Source: Bacteroidaceae bacterium (GTDB lineage: Bacteria; Bacteroidota; Bacteroidia; Bacteroidales; Bacteroidaceae). From it: a stretch of DNA of 64,000 bases. The notes under the pieces were generated by a model. It searched no databases. It was not told the DNA's origin and saw only the letters and a list, made by a program, of their open reading frames with translations. This document shows, one piece after another, positions 25,872-35,849 of the stretch. Within the stretch, counting starts at the first letter, position 1; every line of letters starts with the position of its first letter. The position numbers were made by a program, and so were the translations under genes. The DNA lies in contig JAFTNZ010000018.1 in assembly GCA_017451645.1 (NCBI GenBank), positions 124,001 through 188,000 on the forward strand, given 5' to 3'.

Positions 25872-26417
25872 TTACGGTTTCTCAAATGGTATTGTTTTTC
25901 CGTTAATGGTAAATCTCTTAACTATAACACTCGTTATGAAAAAGAAAATAACTGCAAGTACTGCTGTTGTTATATCAAAGTCAAAACGCACATCTCCGCC
26001 CTTGTCCAAATCGTTTTTAATTTGATTATGTGTTTTGGTTAAATCCTCAATCATAGTAGGAGATGCACCAATTGACTTCTCAATTAAGTAATCATCGTTC
26101 GCTTTGTAGAAAGAATAGGCTCTAAACACAGAATTATTATCTGTTGTTTTTGAATCACCAATTACGACGAAGTCTGCGTAAAAATATGAAATAACGGCAC
26201 ACAAGCATAGTGATACAGCCCAAACACCGATATTTGCAGACTTGCCTGTTTTAGAACTATTGCAACATCCAAAATAGAATGTGCAAGCGACAATCACTCC
26301 TATAATTAGAGCGCCAATAAAACCCCATAAGAATCCTCCTTGCAGATTGAAGAAATTCTGATGATAGTGAAGTTCCCAAGCTTCGGAACCAGTCACGAAA
26401 AAATAAAAGAAATCCAT
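25872..26417 (-). CDS. Three-helix membrane protein
   Basis: Protein of 181 aa. Hydrophobic helices lie at about 27-50 (GFLWGFIGALIIGVIVACTFYF), 63-82 (IGVWAVSLCLCAVISYFYADF) and 148-165 (ITTAVLAVIFFFITSVIV). A soluble loop of about 65 residues lies between the second and third (contains TTDNNSVFRAYSFYKANDDYL). I recognise no family. It lies between the tubulin-like gene and the vWA gene and could be the membrane platform for those proteins. Confidence 0.55.
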   Translation of the reverse strand: MDFFYFFVTGSEAWELHYHQNFFNLQGGFLWGFIGALIIGVIVACTFYFGCCNSSKTGKSANIGVWAVSLCLCAVISYFYADFVVIGDSKTTDNNSVFRAYSFYKANDDYLIEKSIGASPTMIEDLTKTHNQIKNDLDKGGDVRFDFDITTAVLAVIFFFITSVIVKRFTINGKTIPFEKP

Positions 26418-26436
26418 AATGTTAATATTTTAATTG

Positions 26437-27612
26437 TTACTGTCTTTTATAGGTAAATACTACACTTAGAAAGTCTGAGTCCTTCTCAAGACCATTAAAC
26501 ATGCCTGTAACTAGAGTGCCAAGTCCAAACGTACTTGTCGAATCTGGCCCATCAGTATCATCATCGCAATTCCATTCGCCAATCCAACTATTAGGAATAA
26601 TATTAGGGATAGATAATTCTATTTTAATTCTACCATCACTTTCCGGTCTGAGTGGAATTGTCGGAGGTATAATAGCTCTCAAAAGAGTTTCCTCTTTAAT
26701 AACGTCAACTTTCAATTTGCTATCATTATTCGTGAGTACGACATTTGAGACATCAATATCATGAAGGCATTTAGGCAAATCTAAAATTAAAGTTACATCA
26801 TTATTAATATCCTGTATTTTGGTATTTTCTCCATGAGCCAATGTCGCCTTCTTATGTCCGTCCAAATCATGAATTCCCATAAATAATCTATCGGGATTAT
26901 TGAGTTTTGTGACAGGAACAGACTCCAACCACCTCATAGTTTCTTTACTACCTAAAGCAATGATATAATAAGGTCTATCGATTTGTTCTTTTAATGGGAC
27001 ATCATCACTTTTGCAGTTCCAATATACACCTTTATAGCCCCCAACATATCTGAATATAGCTCCAGCTAAATCAGGATGCTTTTCCAAAGAATTCTTAATC
27101 TTGCCACTTAATTCAACAAGAGCTTCTGACATATTCTTCGATCTATCATGGATACTCATAATTCCATCTGTTACTAGATAGATTATAGTATTTGTGGTAT
27201 CTATTTTGCATGCAGCACTTTCGAAAAATTCATGAAAAAGAGTGTTAGGGTCACTTTTCTCTGTCTCGCTTATATTCTTAAGGATATCCCGAACCAATCC
27301 CGTACATCTTTCACCTTTGTGATAAATTGATGTACCTGACACATCTAAATTAACAATTTCGGATAATGTATTTATCATACTGGTACCTTCTGCCCTAAAA
27401 TATGGCTTCATGCTTCCAGAAGCATCTATATGCAATTCAGCCATAGCAGGCATTTCACCAAGCTTTTCATTAATGCTATCCTTTGGGAAACTTGCAATAA
27501 CTCTGTTACCTACCCAAACATCATCCGGCGGTGGTGGACATCCACGCAACAGATTAATCACGACTACTATGACAATAATCGAAACAATGGCAAATACTAT
27601 GTTCTTTCTCAT
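26437..27612 (-). CDS. Membrane-anchored vWA-domain protein with intact MIDAS
   Basis: Protein of 391 aa. The N-terminal anchor (residues 4-22) is followed by RGCPPPP, which may be an atypical lipobox or simply the end of a transmembrane helix. The von Willebrand A domain starts at about residue 58 with metal-site motif Asp63-x-Ser65-x-Ser67 (LHIDASGSMKP). A second metal-site aspartate is probably Asp149 (IIYLVTDGIMS). A beta-rich domain occupies the last third (about 255-391). vWA domains bind protein partners through a metal ion. It would lie outside the inner membrane, next to the membrane, tubulin-like and GrpE-like genes of the operon. Confidence 0.75.
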   Translation of the reverse strand: MRKNIVFAIVSIIVIVVVINLLRGCPPPPDDVWVGNRVIASFPKDSINEKLGEMPAMAELHIDASGSMKPYFRAEGTSMINTLSEIVNLDVSGTSIYHKGERCTGLVRDILKNISETEKSDPNTLFHEFFESAACKIDTTNTIIYLVTDGIMSIHDRSKNMSEALVELSGKIKNSLEKHPDLAGAIFRYVGGYKGVYWNCKSDDVPLKEQIDRPYYIIALGSKETMRWLESVPVTKLNNPDRLFMGIHDLDGHKKATLAHGENTKIQDINNDVTLILDLPKCLHDIDVSNVVLTNNDSKLKVDVIKEETLLRAIIPPTIPLRPESDGRIKIELSIPNIIPNSWIGEWNCDDDTDGPDSTSTFGLGTLVTGMFNGLEKDSDFLSVVFTYKRQ

Positions 27613-27626
27613 ATGTGTGTGTTATT

Positions 27627-30600
27627 TTAATATGTTAATACTGAAGTTATTCTCTCGACCTTACCATCTACAGCATATCCAACATTAATTACATCGACAA
27701 TTACATTTGACGGCTTAACTTTTGAGTCTATATTATCGAAATGGTTACGAGAGTTTTGGCATAAATTGTCAAGATCGCCATATGTTTGTCCGGTAAGATT
27801 CTCAAAATTGCCCTCTTCAAATCCTGCAACAAATAAGTCCGGAATACTCAAATTGATACCAAATTGTACATACAAAGTTTCAACTGCATGAAAGAGTTCA
27901 GACATATTCTTACGATTAAATATTATTCCATATTCTCGTGAAGTATCTGTCATAAATGGCAGCCTACTATATGCATAATAGCGACATACAGTATTTATAG
28001 GGCTATTCTCTACTATGAGTTCTTGTATTAGGAACTGTTGAATGGCTTTACGGGTATCAACTGGAATACTCTCATTTGATATACTAAGAGCCTTTATGCG
28101 GTTTGTCGAATTTAATAGATCTGCAAATAGACGATCCTCAATGTCGACACATTGACTTTCATCGCTATCAGAACAAGGATTTAAAATAGTTTTACAAGAA
28201 TCACTTATACTCTCAGCACAATTTCTCAGAATTTCCAACATTTTTCCAGATTCAATCATTAGAATAGTATTCTTCTGTGTGAGTACATTAACTTCCTCTA
28301 GCTTTTGCTCAACTTTTGATTCAAGTCGTGTAATATGTTCTGCCTTCCCTCTTATCTCTGTATTTAGCTGCTCTTCATGTGTAGTTACTAAATCATTATA
28401 ATCGTTCAAGAGTTTAATTATATTACATTGTCCAGATGATACATATGAGTTATTACGCATACTTATCTTCTCTTCCAACTCATCAGCAATTAGGGCCTCA
28501 TTATCTTTAATATCTTCTGATAGTTTCAATAATGCATTGACTAATTTTTGTACAGAATCAAAGTGCCTGTCAGGGAAGAATTGGTTGACCTTATGATTTA
28601 CAGATGCTATAATTTCTTCGCTCATTTTCTGACGAATAATCATCGGAAGTTCGCTAATAGTGTTGATATTATATTCATTCAATGTCTTTGTTAATATCGT
28701 TGAATTAGTCAGCGAAATCGATAACTCATTAATGACATCCTTTAAATTCTCAGCATTTAGTCCTTTTAAATGCCTACTCAAAAGTTTAACAATAGCACTT
28801 CTTAATGCTTCCTCTAATGACTGCTGGGTCAAATCATCAATACTACTTTCTAGAACTTCATTAATAAGTTTAAGATTATTCCCACGAATAATTTCTTGTG
28901 CTTCTTCATAAGAGTTTGGCAACTGTATCTTTTCTGAAACCATTGAGATGAAATCGTCTATCGAAATAGATGTATTTATTACAGCCGTTTCATCATTAAT
29001 CTGAGAGTTAATTTGCTCGATTATTCGTTTCAATAAAATATTTTTCTGTTCTAAAGTGAATTGATCATTATTTACCGCTACATTTATGATTTCTTCAACA
29101 GACGGCTTCTCTTCAATCTCAGATACAGAGAGCAATGTTTGGGACAATTTCTCGAAATTTTCATCGGTTGATCCATTTCTGTTTAATTCTTTATAACCTC
29201 TTGCCTCTAGTTGCTCTATCATCCAGACCATCATTTTGCGACGATTAGCCGCTGTCCCCATTTGTTGCTCTGTAATATCCAAATCAACAGTTTGAACAGC
29301 CGGATTTGATTTTACGGCTTCTTTAAGGCTCATTGGAAGTATATTGATAAACCTCTTTACTATGTCATAATTTGTCCGACTTACACCAGTACTTTCTTGT
29401 TTAGCCTTATCAACCAATGATGATAGAATCTTAGAGTCCTTGTTTAATAATAAAGATATAACTTGAGCATAAATGTCCTCAGGGCATTGGCATTTCTCTA
29501 ACTTCTTCTCTTGTTCATCAAAATTCTGCTTTAATTTCTTTAATTCGTTAAGAAAATCACCAGTAGTACTATTGTCTGACAAATCTAATTCTTGATAGAA
29601 CATCAACAAATCATCACTCATCTTTTCAGATGATTCGATTTTTTCTTTTATTAAATCAATCTTTTCTTGGGTTGCGAGTTCATTGATATTTGGCATTATA
29701 GAGTTTAACACATCATCAATCGCTCTTACGTCATTGCTCTTAACATCAGGTGTTATTTTAGTTACAGTTTCTTCGATGTCCTCCATTACATCATCATTAG
29801 CACCATCGTTGCTATTCAAATCCCGATCCTCATCCCCCTTATTTTTATTGATTTTTTGTTTCCGCCTATACAAAATAGACCAAATAATGACTCCGATAAT
29901 TGGTACTAACAATAAATACCACCAATATGATGAAGTCGTAGATGTCTCTATATACACTTCTACAAGGTCACCTTCTCTTATATGCCCAAAATAATCATGT
30001 TTGCATTCAATGTTGTATGATATGACTAATTTATCACCTTTTTTGATTGAGGTTGCGAGCTCACTTGGTAAACAAATGTACCCATTTATAACCTCACACT
30101 CTTGATCATTAATATAATACTTAATGGTTGATTTTTTCCATGCGTTTGAAAACTTTAACTCAAATGCGGGGTATTTGTAGTCCTTTATTTGGTTAATTGT
30201 TATTGTGTCTTTCTCACAATCAGGGAGTTTTTGATATGCAGCGACACCACTTCGAATTGTTTCGCAATGTGATAAGTCTGACGACATAAACTCCAGAACG
30301 TGAATAACTTTACTATCAACCACAATGTTTAATGGCAAATCGCTTTTTTTAATGATAACATATGCGTCTTTTTGGGTTCCACCTTTAATTCCGTCAACCA
30401 AATACCCTGCATTTTCTGTTATGTAGTCTTTACCTTGGTAACCACCACCAATTTGCACAAATATTTTGCTGTTAGTCTTTATACGATCGTTTACACTGCC
30501 TCTATTGATAGAACTCGCTACATTAGCTTTTAATTTAACAAAATTGGACTTCCCAAAGGCAATATATACCGTATCTTTACTAGAATTGTACACTATCTGA

Positions 30601-30740
30601 TTCTTTGAATCAAGTAACACTCCTTCATTGGAAATATTGAAATTGCCATTTGTAGGTAGTAAATCAAGTTCACTACCATTCTGTGCAAAAACACTACAGC
30701 TAATACACAATGTTAGCAGCGTAAAGAATATTTTTTTCAT
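27627..30740 (-). CDS. Coiled-coil membrane protein with GrpE-like C-terminus
   Basis: Protein of 1037 aa. A signal peptide (1-19, ending VFAQ) precedes a periplasmic beta-rich region (about 25-268). A transmembrane helix (about 272-292, YWWYLLLVPIIGVIIWSILY) is followed by RRKQK, and a cytoplasmic part of about 740 residues is dominated by helices and coiled coils. The last 30 residues (VIVDVINVGYAVDGKVERITSVLTY) match the closing beta motif of GrpE (V-x-x-V-x-x-x-GY-x-x-x-x-x-V-x-R-x-x-x-V). GrpE is the nucleotide exchange factor of Hsp70, and the adjacent gene is an Hsp70-fold ATPase. A membrane-spanning exchange factor for that ATPase is therefore a reasonable inference. Confidence 0.65.
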   Translation of the reverse strand: MKKIFFTLLTLCISCSVFAQNGSELDLLPTNGNFNISNEGVLLDSKNQIVYNSSKDTVYIAFGKSNFVKLKANVASSINRGSVNDRIKTNSKIFVQIGGGYQGKDYITENAGYLVDGIKGGTQKDAYVIIKKSDLPLNIVVDSKVIHVLEFMSSDLSHCETIRSGVAAYQKLPDCEKDTITINQIKDYKYPAFELKFSNAWKKSTIKYYINDQECEVINGYICLPSELATSIKKGDKLVISYNIECKHDYFGHIREGDLVEVYIETSTTSSYWWYLLLVPIIGVIIWSILYRRKQKINKNKGDEDRDLNSNDGANDDVMEDIEETVTKITPDVKSNDVRAIDDVLNSIMPNINELATQEKIDLIKEKIESSEKMSDDLLMFYQELDLSDNSTTGDFLNELKKLKQNFDEQEKKLEKCQCPEDIYAQVISLLLNKDSKILSSLVDKAKQESTGVSRTNYDIVKRFINILPMSLKEAVKSNPAVQTVDLDITEQQMGTAANRRKMMVWMIEQLEARGYKELNRNGSTDENFEKLSQTLLSVSEIEEKPSVEEIINVAVNNDQFTLEQKNILLKRIIEQINSQINDETAVINTSISIDDFISMVSEKIQLPNSYEEAQEIIRGNNLKLINEVLESSIDDLTQQSLEEALRSAIVKLLSRHLKGLNAENLKDVINELSISLTNSTILTKTLNEYNINTISELPMIIRQKMSEEIIASVNHKVNQFFPDRHFDSVQKLVNALLKLSEDIKDNEALIADELEEKISMRNNSYVSSGQCNIIKLLNDYNDLVTTHEEQLNTEIRGKAEHITRLESKVEQKLEEVNVLTQKNTILMIESGKMLEILRNCAESISDSCKTILNPCSDSDESQCVDIEDRLFADLLNSTNRIKALSISNESIPVDTRKAIQQFLIQELIVENSPINTVCRYYAYSRLPFMTDTSREYGIIFNRKNMSELFHAVETLYVQFGINLSIPDLFVAGFEEGNFENLTGQTYGDLDNLCQNSRNHFDNIDSKVKPSNVIVDVINVGYAVDGKVERITSVLTY

Positions 30741-30771
30741 TTATCAATGTATTATTATTGTTATTTTGAAA

Positions 30772-33700
30772 TTATATGGTTACTGGCCAAATGCTTCGTT
30801 TGGTTATCTCGCTAGAAAGATCCACTCCTTTAGGAGAACTACCAATAGATCTACGACCATTTACATAGAGAGAAATATTATTCTTATAATCTAACTTGAG
30901 TTTTACATTTAATTGATCTCTTCCACCAAAATCAGCCATGTCATACTCTTCCATCTCAGAGATAAATTCAAGGTCACCTCTATTATAAGCAATTTCGGTA
31001 TCTTCCGGAGAAAGGTATGTCTGTATTAATTTAATTGTTCCTGCAGCTGCTGTACCTGTTACGGAAACATTATTTCCCTCGTAATCATCTAGATTTGTAT
31101 TATCTGAAATAAATGGCAAATCCGAACTTTTTAAAAGTTCAGTGTACTCGTATGTACCTCCTAATCTTTGATAAATCAAACCATAGGATGCATACAAACG
31201 ACGAGAACGTATTAATACTGGAGATTCTGGCGAACTAAATAATGCAGCTCTAGCCATAGCGCCTTCAACAACAACTGTTTTCTCTTTATTGCCATTACTT
31301 TCAAATTTCACAATGCGTGCTTCCTGAAATCCTGTTTTATTTAATGAATTTTGAAGAGCCTTTTGCAATGTTTCTAAACGACAGCTACGGCCAGACATCA
31401 GAACTGTATCAATCTTTAAATTAGAATCTCCAATATATGAAAGGAGCTGAGAAATAATTCCAAATGTAACTTGATTTAAGAAGTCCTTAAACCTCTCATC
31501 CTCTAAAATAACAGAACTATTGAACTTTCTTGCACCGCAAGACAATTCTACATCTGGTTTAAGAACGGGTTTAATATTATCTTTTACAGTTTGCTTAATA
31601 TCTAAGCGTTCATTAAGAGTCTGTACATCAGGCACAGATGCTGTAGACACAGTTTTAGCCCCCCGTATTGCACCTTCAACTCTCTCATTAATTATTTCGC
31701 TTATCACATAATCTAGATAATTTCCAGCTTTGCCAGTACCGATTTTACCCAGTATGTTTACTTCTATTTTGCCTTCTTCATTTAGTCGCTTACTAAACAG
31801 TGTGATATCAAGCGTACCAGCTCCCATATCATACACTAAAACAGTTTCATCGACAGAAATATTTCTACCATTATTGAATGAATCCCAATTTTGAAGATAA
31901 TATGCGGAGACAGCATCGGATTCACTTACAAACCTTAAATACCCATTTCTAACTTTAGGAAAGGTTTCGAGTGCAATTTTCTCGAGTACTTTCAAATGCG
32001 CAGGAGTATATGTATTAGGATATGTCAGAACCAATTTGTTAATACTTCTATCCTTACTTTCTGGAAGAATGAAATACCTGAATAATGCGGAATATGCCTC
32101 ATTAAATATTGATGAGATTCTTAATATACAAGAATTTTCATCTCTTGACATAGCATCTTTCGCCTGAATTGTTTCAACCAAGCCATTGCTATTTTTTCTA
32201 GCATACCTAAACGTAAGGAAATCTGGTTTCGGTGGTAAAAATTCATTCCCAACAAGAATTTTTAGACAAGGAAGTTGTGTTCTTACATCATTTTTTATCA
32301 GACTAGATGTAGGTGATAGACATACAGACAAGTTAAGATATGAAGTGTCATCATCTTTACTTTGCTGACTACATAGCGTGGTCTTAGAAGTGTCACGAAC
32401 CGTGTGGAAAACGATATCAGACGACAAGAAAGGAGTTTTACCCTCTATCGTATCTAGTCTAAATTTTCCATCTTCAGCTTTTCTGTATATACTGGCCTTT
32501 TGTTTCTTTAAATCAAGAATCTCGTTATCGTATCGACAGACTATTGCAGATGAACCGTAGTCCACACATAGCCATTCTGGATTAGGCTCTAAATGTAGTT
32601 GCCACACAATTGGGATACTTTTCTTTCTTCTAAATTCTTCATTAAAGTGTTCAATACCATCTTGGTCTTCCCAATAGTCAAAAGTCAGAGTAGATTGTAT
32701 CTTGAAATTATAACTCTTACAGTTCAATAAATCAACAATTCCAGAAGGATTAAATGAGACACGTATAATCGAGTGTGCGTTAGGGCCATTGGGTATAAAT
32801 AAACCTTCCGAAGTATTCATCGCTTCAACGCCAGCACCATCAATTGTAATAAATCTATCAAGTATAGAATTATTCTCCCCCAACACAGTAATGTCACCAA
32901 CCAATTCCTCTGTAAGCGATAAGTTTTTTATGTACAGTCCTGATTCTTGATTAGAGTTATCTGTTGCTATATTTTGTAGTATAACATCCACTTGCCCCAT
33001 CAATCTGCTTCGTGGGACAAAGCTCATTGGAATCGCAGGAAAAGAACGTTCATTATCGCACAGAATAGGCTCTCTTTCGGGTATTTGCATGGAAACACGC
33101 AGCTCTGTACCTTGTAAATCTTTCAATAACCTAAAATGAGATTGTTTAAGAATGGTTTCTTTAACTTCTGGACTATAAGACGCAGACAACACTATCAATG
33201 CCTCAATGGTATAATCTTCCTCCTCTGTTATTGGGTTTGGTATAGTGGTAAAATCCACCATTATTGGAAGCTTTACGACATTCCTCTTTCCAGCTTTAAT
33301 CTGTATTTTTGAGAGGTTTTCCTCTCCTAATGATATAAGTCCCGGAAGTTCATTCCTGCCCTGATATAACTTTAGTGAAACAGACGCTATCTGCTCTGGA
33401 GTAAACTTAAATTCCTCATCCAACCATGCTGCGAAAACTCCAATCTTTTCCTTTTTGAGAGATGCTGAATATTGAATCTCTTCATTATCAATATCAAAAG
33501 CGAAATACGGCTTCACTCCAAGCGGGTCAAATACTATCTCTATTTTTTCTTTAACAGAATCAATAACTTTCCCTTTTAAATCAATAAGGTTAACCGTGAA
33601 ATGTATTGAATAATAACGAGGGTTTTCATCCTGAGGCTTTATACAATCTTTTATTTCCGCTTGATGAAAAAGTAGCTGGAATGGCTGCGCCATATCGTTA

Positions 33701-33966
33701 ATATGGGCTTCAACAGGAAATTCCGATTGAGAGTACAACTTATCGCCATATAAAATAGAGAACAGATTATTCTTATCACATACAATATCTTGTGGTACAA
33801 TAATATCAGACACCGTAATTCTTACATCGCGAGATACACGGTTGTGTTTACGAAAGAGTTTTGCAAATAAACCGCCTTTCGGACTAGTTACCTGCACACA
33901 CCACTGCAAATCAACATTTATTTTATCTGCAGTAGGAGGATTGTTTAAGTTTATTTTAACTTGCAT
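30772..33966 (-). CDS. Giant Hsp70-like ATPase with N-terminal beta domains
   Basis: Protein of 1064 aa. Residues 1-460 look like several beta-sandwich domains. The Hsp70-like ATPase occupies about 464-1000: phosphate-1 at Asp469 (LCVDYGSSAIVCR), phosphate-2 at Asp713 (LVYDMGAGTLDITLF) and adenosine motif at 857-863 (VLMSGRSCR). VSESDAVSAYYL matches the connect region of Hsp70 proteins. A short beta-rich end follows. It has no signal peptide. Its start codon shares bases with the stop of the upstream vWA gene (TAATG), so the two are translationally coupled. The next gene downstream carries a GrpE-like end. It is a different Hsp70-superfamily member from the 1149-aa protein. Confidence 0.8.
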   Translation of the reverse strand: MQVKINLNNPPTADKINVDLQWCVQVTSPKGGLFAKLFRKHNRVSRDVRITVSDIIVPQDIVCDKNNLFSILYGDKLYSQSEFPVEAHINDMAQPFQLLFHQAEIKDCIKPQDENPRYYSIHFTVNLIDLKGKVIDSVKEKIEIVFDPLGVKPYFAFDIDNEEIQYSASLKKEKIGVFAAWLDEEFKFTPEQIASVSLKLYQGRNELPGLISLGEENLSKIQIKAGKRNVVKLPIMVDFTTIPNPITEEEDYTIEALIVLSASYSPEVKETILKQSHFRLLKDLQGTELRVSMQIPEREPILCDNERSFPAIPMSFVPRSRLMGQVDVILQNIATDNSNQESGLYIKNLSLTEELVGDITVLGENNSILDRFITIDGAGVEAMNTSEGLFIPNGPNAHSIIRVSFNPSGIVDLLNCKSYNFKIQSTLTFDYWEDQDGIEHFNEEFRRKKSIPIVWQLHLEPNPEWLCVDYGSSAIVCRYDNEILDLKKQKASIYRKAEDGKFRLDTIEGKTPFLSSDIVFHTVRDTSKTTLCSQQSKDDDTSYLNLSVCLSPTSSLIKNDVRTQLPCLKILVGNEFLPPKPDFLTFRYARKNSNGLVETIQAKDAMSRDENSCILRISSIFNEAYSALFRYFILPESKDRSINKLVLTYPNTYTPAHLKVLEKIALETFPKVRNGYLRFVSESDAVSAYYLQNWDSFNNGRNISVDETVLVYDMGAGTLDITLFSKRLNEEGKIEVNILGKIGTGKAGNYLDYVISEIINERVEGAIRGAKTVSTASVPDVQTLNERLDIKQTVKDNIKPVLKPDVELSCGARKFNSSVILEDERFKDFLNQVTFGIISQLLSYIGDSNLKIDTVLMSGRSCRLETLQKALQNSLNKTGFQEARIVKFESNGNKEKTVVVEGAMARAALFSSPESPVLIRSRRLYASYGLIYQRLGGTYEYTELLKSSDLPFISDNTNLDDYEGNNVSVTGTAAAGTIKLIQTYLSPEDTEIAYNRGDLEFISEMEEYDMADFGGRDQLNVKLKLDYKNNISLYVNGRRSIGSSPKGVDLSSEITKRSIWPVTI

Positions 33967-35246
33967 TATTCTGTTTTATTTATTTTTATCTTGTCATTTG
34001 CAGGACTATATGTGTTTATTCTCACAAAGCACCTATAAAATATGTATCCGACTATAAATATCAAGATTAATAAGATAAGTAAGTCCCATATCATTACTGC
34101 AGAAAACATATCATTAGGGAACCACCACCAGAATGAATCTGACAAAGGTAAAATTCCCAAAATTTTAGCCTCGTTTTGTATTTTAACAACTTGGTTAACA
34201 ACCATTCCATCATGGTAACGAGTATTTGCAGGTGAGATGATTACACCATCATAAAGACCATCTTTAAGAATAACTGTTAATGACAAACTAATGATATCAC
34301 CAACATTGACTTTCTCAGATGGTATGAACAACTCTAATTTACCAGAATCAGATGAACCTAGTAATTGACCATCTGAAGTTAAAATACTTATGTCTCTAAT
34401 TATGTATTTCTCGAAAAGAGAATGCGTATCTATTTTTAAGAAGAAGCCTCCTTTTACTCTTTGCAATGGAAGAGGAGATGGCATATCTGTTATTGCGTAA
34501 ACAGATGGCCTATCAACAGACACGACTTCATATGGTACTATTTTGTAAACACCATCTGTTGAGATTGGAATCTTGCCTACAATTGAGTTGTTTCGACTTA
34601 GTTGAATTCGAAGGAATTTAAATTCCTCATTAAACATTTGTAATGTACTAAAGACACCATCAGATATGTTATTAAACATTGAATAATTAGCTCCATAACA
34701 AGTAGAGGCGTTTATCCATTCCTGCCGATAATTATCATCGGTACCATTGACCACTTCATCAGTAATCACAAACAAAAAAGTTCTATTTGCCAATGCATCG
34801 AAACTCTTTTGGCTTCGCGTCTCAATTACAGAATATGGTTTTGCCAAAGACTGCATAGAACCATAAGGTGAACTAAGGTAGTCCAAAGCAGGTTGACCTT
34901 CGGGCCAATTCGGAAATAATTCAGAAATATTCTTCCCCTCTAATTTATACCATATAACAGGGACGTCATTACTATTATAAGCTCTTACATATCTATCTAC
35001 AGAGGGATGCCCATACTCCATCGTATATCCTACAATAGAAATATAATCTTGGTTTCTGTTAAAATGATTTTCAGACAACACACTATCCAAAAATTCAAGA
35101 ATACCATCCGACTCATAATATGTACGGCGGCCTTCTATAGAACGATCAAAGGCAATAATATAATGATTTGGCAATTCTGCAAAAATTGACATAAGTGGCA
35201 TCATTAAGAACAAAATTGACAACATTATTTTATAGAAAGATGTCAT
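33966..35246 (-). CDS. Exported vWA-like protein with degenerate MIDAS and C-terminal anchor
   Basis: Protein of 426 aa from MTSFYK, chosen because it gives a clean signal peptide (MLSILFLMMPLMSIFA); an upstream Met at 35282 would add 12 residues. A vWA-type fold begins with IIAFDRSIEGRRTYY, where DRS replaces DxSGS, so the metal site is probably incomplete. The domain continues through FLFVITDEVVNGTDD. Beta-rich domains follow, then a transmembrane helix near the C-terminus (IWDLLILLILIFIVGYIFY) and a short cytoplasmic tail. It is coupled to the Hsp70-like gene by a TAATG overlap, which suggests that the periplasmic vWA domain and the cytoplasmic ATPase work together. Confidence 0.7.
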   Translation of the reverse strand: MTSFYKIMLSILFLMMPLMSIFAELPNHYIIAFDRSIEGRRTYYESDGILEFLDSVLSENHFNRNQDYISIVGYTMEYGHPSVDRYVRAYNSNDVPVIWYKLEGKNISELFPNWPEGQPALDYLSSPYGSMQSLAKPYSVIETRSQKSFDALANRTFLFVITDEVVNGTDDNYRQEWINASTCYGANYSMFNNISDGVFSTLQMFNEEFKFLRIQLSRNNSIVGKIPISTDGVYKIVPYEVVSVDRPSVYAITDMPSPLPLQRVKGGFFLKIDTHSLFEKYIIRDISILTSDGQLLGSSDSGKLELFIPSEKVNVGDIISLSLTVILKDGLYDGVIISPANTRYHDGMVVNQVVKIQNEAKILGILPLSDSFWWWFPNDMFSAVMIWDLLILLILIFIVGYIFYRCFVRINTYSPANDKIKINKTE

Positions 35247-35371
35247 AATCTCACAATCTAATATGCGTAGCTTTTTACTCATATTATATTTCTATTCAAA
35301 CTGATTAATCAACTAATTTCTAACTGCTTTAATGCTAGTAAATATCCAATTGCCTTATTCATTGATACCAA

Positions 35372-35815
35372 TCAATTGCTTAGGCCATATTCAGAGAACT
35401 TACTTTGCCAATAAACTGGTTGAATAACCCTTGCAACAATGCGAGTCGACCATTTTCCCTGATAATCCTGAGTGTACATAGTTCCATTGGGATATACAAT
35501 GAAATTATCAGCGGAATATGGCACATAAGGAGATGTTTGAGGATATGAACAATTGATGAATGAAGTACAATTACCATACATATCATATTGATTCGTCAAT
35601 GTCGCATTCTGACCAACCCACACCCAACCTGCTGCCGGATGATAGAATTTCACACGAAAATGCCCTTGATTGTTAGGATATAGAACCAACAAGCCCTGAT
35701 AGGTAGTCTGTTCTACGTCCATCCACGAAATTTCTGTCACCATAGACTGGCTATAGCAATGAGAAAACATCGAACTGACAAACAAGAACATCAATGAAGC
35801 AATCACTTTTTTCAT
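35372..35815 (-). CDS. Small secreted protein, unknown
   Basis: Protein of about 147 aa from MKKVIASLMFLF, with a signal peptide ending near SHCYSQS. The mature part is Tyr/Asn/Trp-rich and beta-like (YQGLLVLYPNNQGHFRVKFYHPAAGWVWVGQNATL, DNFIVYPNGTMYTQDYQGKWSTRIVARVI). I recognise no family. It lies between the 230-aa repeat protein and the vWA gene in the operon, so it is probably a periplasmic or surface ligand. Confidence 0.55.
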   Translation of the reverse strand: MKKVIASLMFLFVSSMFSHCYSQSMVTEISWMDVEQTTYQGLLVLYPNNQGHFRVKFYHPAAGWVWVGQNATLTNQYDMYGNCTSFINCSYPQTSPYVPYSADNFIVYPNGTMYTQDYQGKWSTRIVARVIQPVYWQSKFSEYGLSN

Positions 35816-35849
35816 AACCAATTTTATTTATATTAAGCTAATAAAAATT

